In this document: positions 61,412 to 64,000 of the stretch, in pieces
Position numbering within the stretch: the first letter of the stretch is position 1
How the letters are laid out: every line of letters starts with the position of its first letter
Position numbers and translations under genes: made by a program
Assembly (NCBI GenBank): GCA_004794655.1
Contig: SMMW01000555.1
Span: 7,427,501 to 7,491,500 of the forward strand
Source of the DNA: Marisa cornuarietis
Taxonomy: Eukaryota; Mollusca; Gastropoda; Architaenioglossa; Ampullariidae
DNA length: 64,000 nt
Reading direction: 5' to 3'
The notes under the pieces: generated by a model
Database searches by the model: none
Told to the model about the DNA's origin: nothing
Seen by the model: the letters and a program-made list of their open reading frames with translations, nothing else

Positions 61412-63540
61412 CAGTCGTTCAGTTCTCTGTTCACTTACCAGTCAAGAAACCAGGTCCTGTAAACTTTTTGAAAACCTTATCCTACTGTCTTCCTCTCCAC
61501 CCTGGGTTTTCACTCACTGTCTGCACATCGAATAACCAGTCGTCTGCTGGTGAGCATACACAGTACTCTTCTTGTAACGTATCCGTCCTTTGATCACCGA
61601 TTCGATCATTTGCTCTCGATGAGAGGGGGAAAACTGGAAATTCTCTTGAGGCTCGCGCAATCTAACTACCAGAGGCGTAAGACGTGGCACCGCCAGCAGT
61701 CTGGGACTGAAGTGAAGTTCGATAGCTGGTAGTCGCGGAGGACCCAGGTGGAGCCGTGGCGAGCAAACCATTCAATGCCTTATTGTGCAGGAGCCGGCAG
61801 ACCCCGCGACCGCCTTTGAATACCGTCTCTGTGAGGCGAGGGTAGGTATGTCTACACCGAGAACAAACGCACCCGTTGCTGCGATCACACCGGCGACAAA
61901 CGTGACGTCAGGTGTAAATGTTCTCTCGCACTCTCTCTCACTCTCTCATAGATACCCCTACCCATGTCTCTTTCCTCCTTCCCCTGTGATCTCTGCAATG
62001 ACCAGCGTATAAAGGAAAACTTTTTGAACGACATGAGAGCTGTGTGGTGTATAGAAGACCAAGCGAGCGAGAGCGAGAGAGAAAGAGGAGAAAAGGGAAG
62101 AGAAACCAAACAAAAATACTCTTTTCAGCTGTTGTTCACAGAGCAACAGTGCTGTGGCAAAGATCTCGGTCAGATGGCCTTTACCTTCTTTGAGAAGACT
62201 GTCTAGTTTGCTTGTAGGACGAAGCCCGCATGAGTGCATTTTCTCGCTTTCTCGCTCTCTCAGACAAGTTAATGAACAGGCAGAGTGCTGGCAGGCTCAC
62301 GGAATAGGAACAAAAGGGAAGAAAAAGAATTTTTCTCGATAACTTTTTGCACGCCAACTATACTATTAGATCAAATACAAAATAACAAAACAACCAAAAA
62401 CATTTGAATACGAAATCCAAACAATCTTTCTACTACTCAAGAGCCGGCAGATGGGAAAGTAATTAATTGCACTCTGACTTAATAGGCACATGGGTTTTAG
62501 CTGATCGCAAGGTAATCTCATCTGAGAAGAAAGTCTACTTGCAGGAAAGTGACAGGAGGTAGCAGCTGATGAAATTAGTTCTTCTATGGCCAAGAAGATC
62601 ATGTGTCCTTTTTAATCTCCATTAATGCCTTCCAAAATCACTGATCCAAGTTATGTTCTATATCTTTGATGAAAGTGGAGATGTGGATGATAACCATTGA
62701 TGTTCTTAGCTACTTTTACGATGAAAGTGTTTTCATTTCATAGATGAAAGGATCAAACGAATCGAAGGACGTTAAACAAAAGAACAATAATTCAGAAGTG
62801 CGGTTAAAACATTTTGATAAAAACAAAACAAAAATCTTTCTTCTAACCCATATACACGACAGAAGCAGTCCTATTTTATTTTTGCGTGACATAGATTGAT
62901 ACATGACTGCAGATGATAAGAAGATATTAAAAGGTAAGTGTGACTAAGACGTTGACAATGGCAATGATGATAACTGGGTTAAATAAAAATAAACGTGCAG
63001 AGTTATATCACACCAAGATGCTACTTAATTTAAGTAGTCACATTTATTAGTTGTTTGCGCTGCGTATTCTCAGCTTTGGGTAATTTCATGAATACTCATA
63101 AGCCGGAGAATATCGCTCCGCAAAGACAAACTTGTCAACTTCTAAGCAATAAAGCAATTTTGAACTGTGAAGAATGAAGAACATCAATACTAATATTCTA
63201 AATAATACTATTACTGCATCTAAAAAATACTAACATTAATACTAATACTAAATAATAATACTAAACAATACTAAAACTAACACTAACATTAATATTATAA
63301 TATTAAGGCTAATACTAATACTAAATAATACTATGTCCATCTTTCGTTGTTCCGGTTGTGCGACCTTCAAACGCTACCGTGTGTGAATGAATGTGGATCA
63401 TATGCAAGCCTGAATCACAATTGCATGAGAGTGTGTCTGATAAAGAGAATATGAATGTGTTGAGGTATTGTTGATTTTTGCGCTTCTATACGGAGCTGCT
63501 TCTAATTTCCCTCTGGGAAAAATTTAGTCTTATCTAATAA
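60130..63540. other. Upstream spacer, no gene recognised
   Basis: A TCTG array at 61,352-61,410, a GAGC/GAGA-rich stretch near 62,060-62,100 and AATACTAAT-type repeats at 63,185-63,330. Short open frames are unsupported. Distal 5' UTR exons of NaV2 could lie here but cannot be seen. Confidence 0.5.
61352..61410. repeat. TCTG tetranucleotide array
   Basis: About 14 units of GTCT. Confidence 0.95.
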
Positions 63541-63547
63541 CAGATAC

Positions 63548-63640
63548 GGTTGGTGGCACAGTGGCCTTCACCACGACAGTGAGAATCGGGTGGGTTAGAA
63601 TCGCGGGTTCGTATCTAGGCTCCGACATAGCATTCAAAAA
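63548..63640 (+). mobile_element. tRNA-derived SINE head
   Basis: TGGTGGCACAGTGG (63,551-63,564, A-box-like) and GGGTTCGTATC (63,605-63,615, B-box-like) with tRNA-like spacing suggest an internal polymerase III promoter. The body may extend to about 63,780; no tail was identified. Confidence 0.6.
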
Positions 63641-64000
63641 TTAATTTCACTGGGTGAATGACTGTGCATGTTGCTGCGCTGCGTTACTCAGATGTCAGAG
63701 CCTGTGAGTCAGTCAGGCGTGCAACGGCGAGGGCTGAGGTCAAACTACCGCTACGTCCCGCGTTCTCCACGGTTGAGTGACGATGGTTTACGCTGTGTCG
63801 AGGGTCGCGTGTCCTGAGAGACTTCGTAACTGCCGTGCCTGCGCGCATTCAGACCCACTTCACCAAAGCGGCGAAAGATTTTTGTCCTGTCTTCTCTTGC
63901 TCCCACGTCGGTGCGAGCTGACACAGGTCCAGACCGCCAGGGCTACGCCTTATTCAGAACACGTCAAAGACCAAATGTTAGTGCCTGCAACGTAACATTG

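Noticed and set aside
63777..63995. 72-codon open frame at the right edge
   Set aside because: Immediately follows a SINE head and has no recognised product.

Overview
The window is metazoan genomic DNA with long introns, A+T-rich spacers, many microsatellites and several retrotransposon families. The element mix (I/Nimb-like and L2/CR1-like LINEs, RTE tail, tRNA-type SINE head, SINE tails ending gcgctataTAAat plus ATT repeats) and the gene suggest a mollusc, probably a gastropod. That assignment is inference from family resemblance, not from a database search.

The only convincing host gene is a four-domain voltage-gated sodium-channel-type alpha subunit on the minus strand, 58,210 down to 33,825. 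I can place 28 exons, nearly all with GT-AG borders and matching phases, giving about 2,060 residues. All four pore loops are readable. The selectivity residues are D (domain I), E (II), E (III) and A (IV), a DEEA ring. This is the signature of the invertebrate NaV2 (DSC1/BSC1-type) channels and not of NaV1 (DEKA).

The locus has been rearranged by inverted duplication. Positions 1-1,075 are an inverted copy of about 58,545-59,710, upstream of the gene. Positions 2,955-7,827 are an inverted copy of about 45,503-49,165 (exons 9-12 with introns). Positions 30,008-32,790 are a second inverted copy of about 45,150-48,890. Both exon-bearing copies carry frameshifts and lost splice sites, so they are pseudogene segments; because introns are retained they arose by DNA-level duplication.

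The space between the copies is mostly nested mobile DNA: a Ty3/Gypsy-like pol remnant with its LTR (9.3-11.9 kb), a related LTR and leader in the opposite orientation (1.28-2.3 kb), an L2/CR1-like LINE inserted in a solo LTR (14.3-18.5 kb), an LTR element holding a 5'-truncated I/Nimb-like LINE with RNase H (23.4-28.3 kb), a decayed EGF-repeat gene fragment (19.5-20.5 kb) and a THAP-like fragment (28.43 kb). Introns of the channel hold a Tc1/mariner remnant, an RTE 3' end and very long CA/TG arrays. From 58.3 to 64 kb I see no gene, only the inverted-repeat arm, microsatellites and a tRNA-type SINE.
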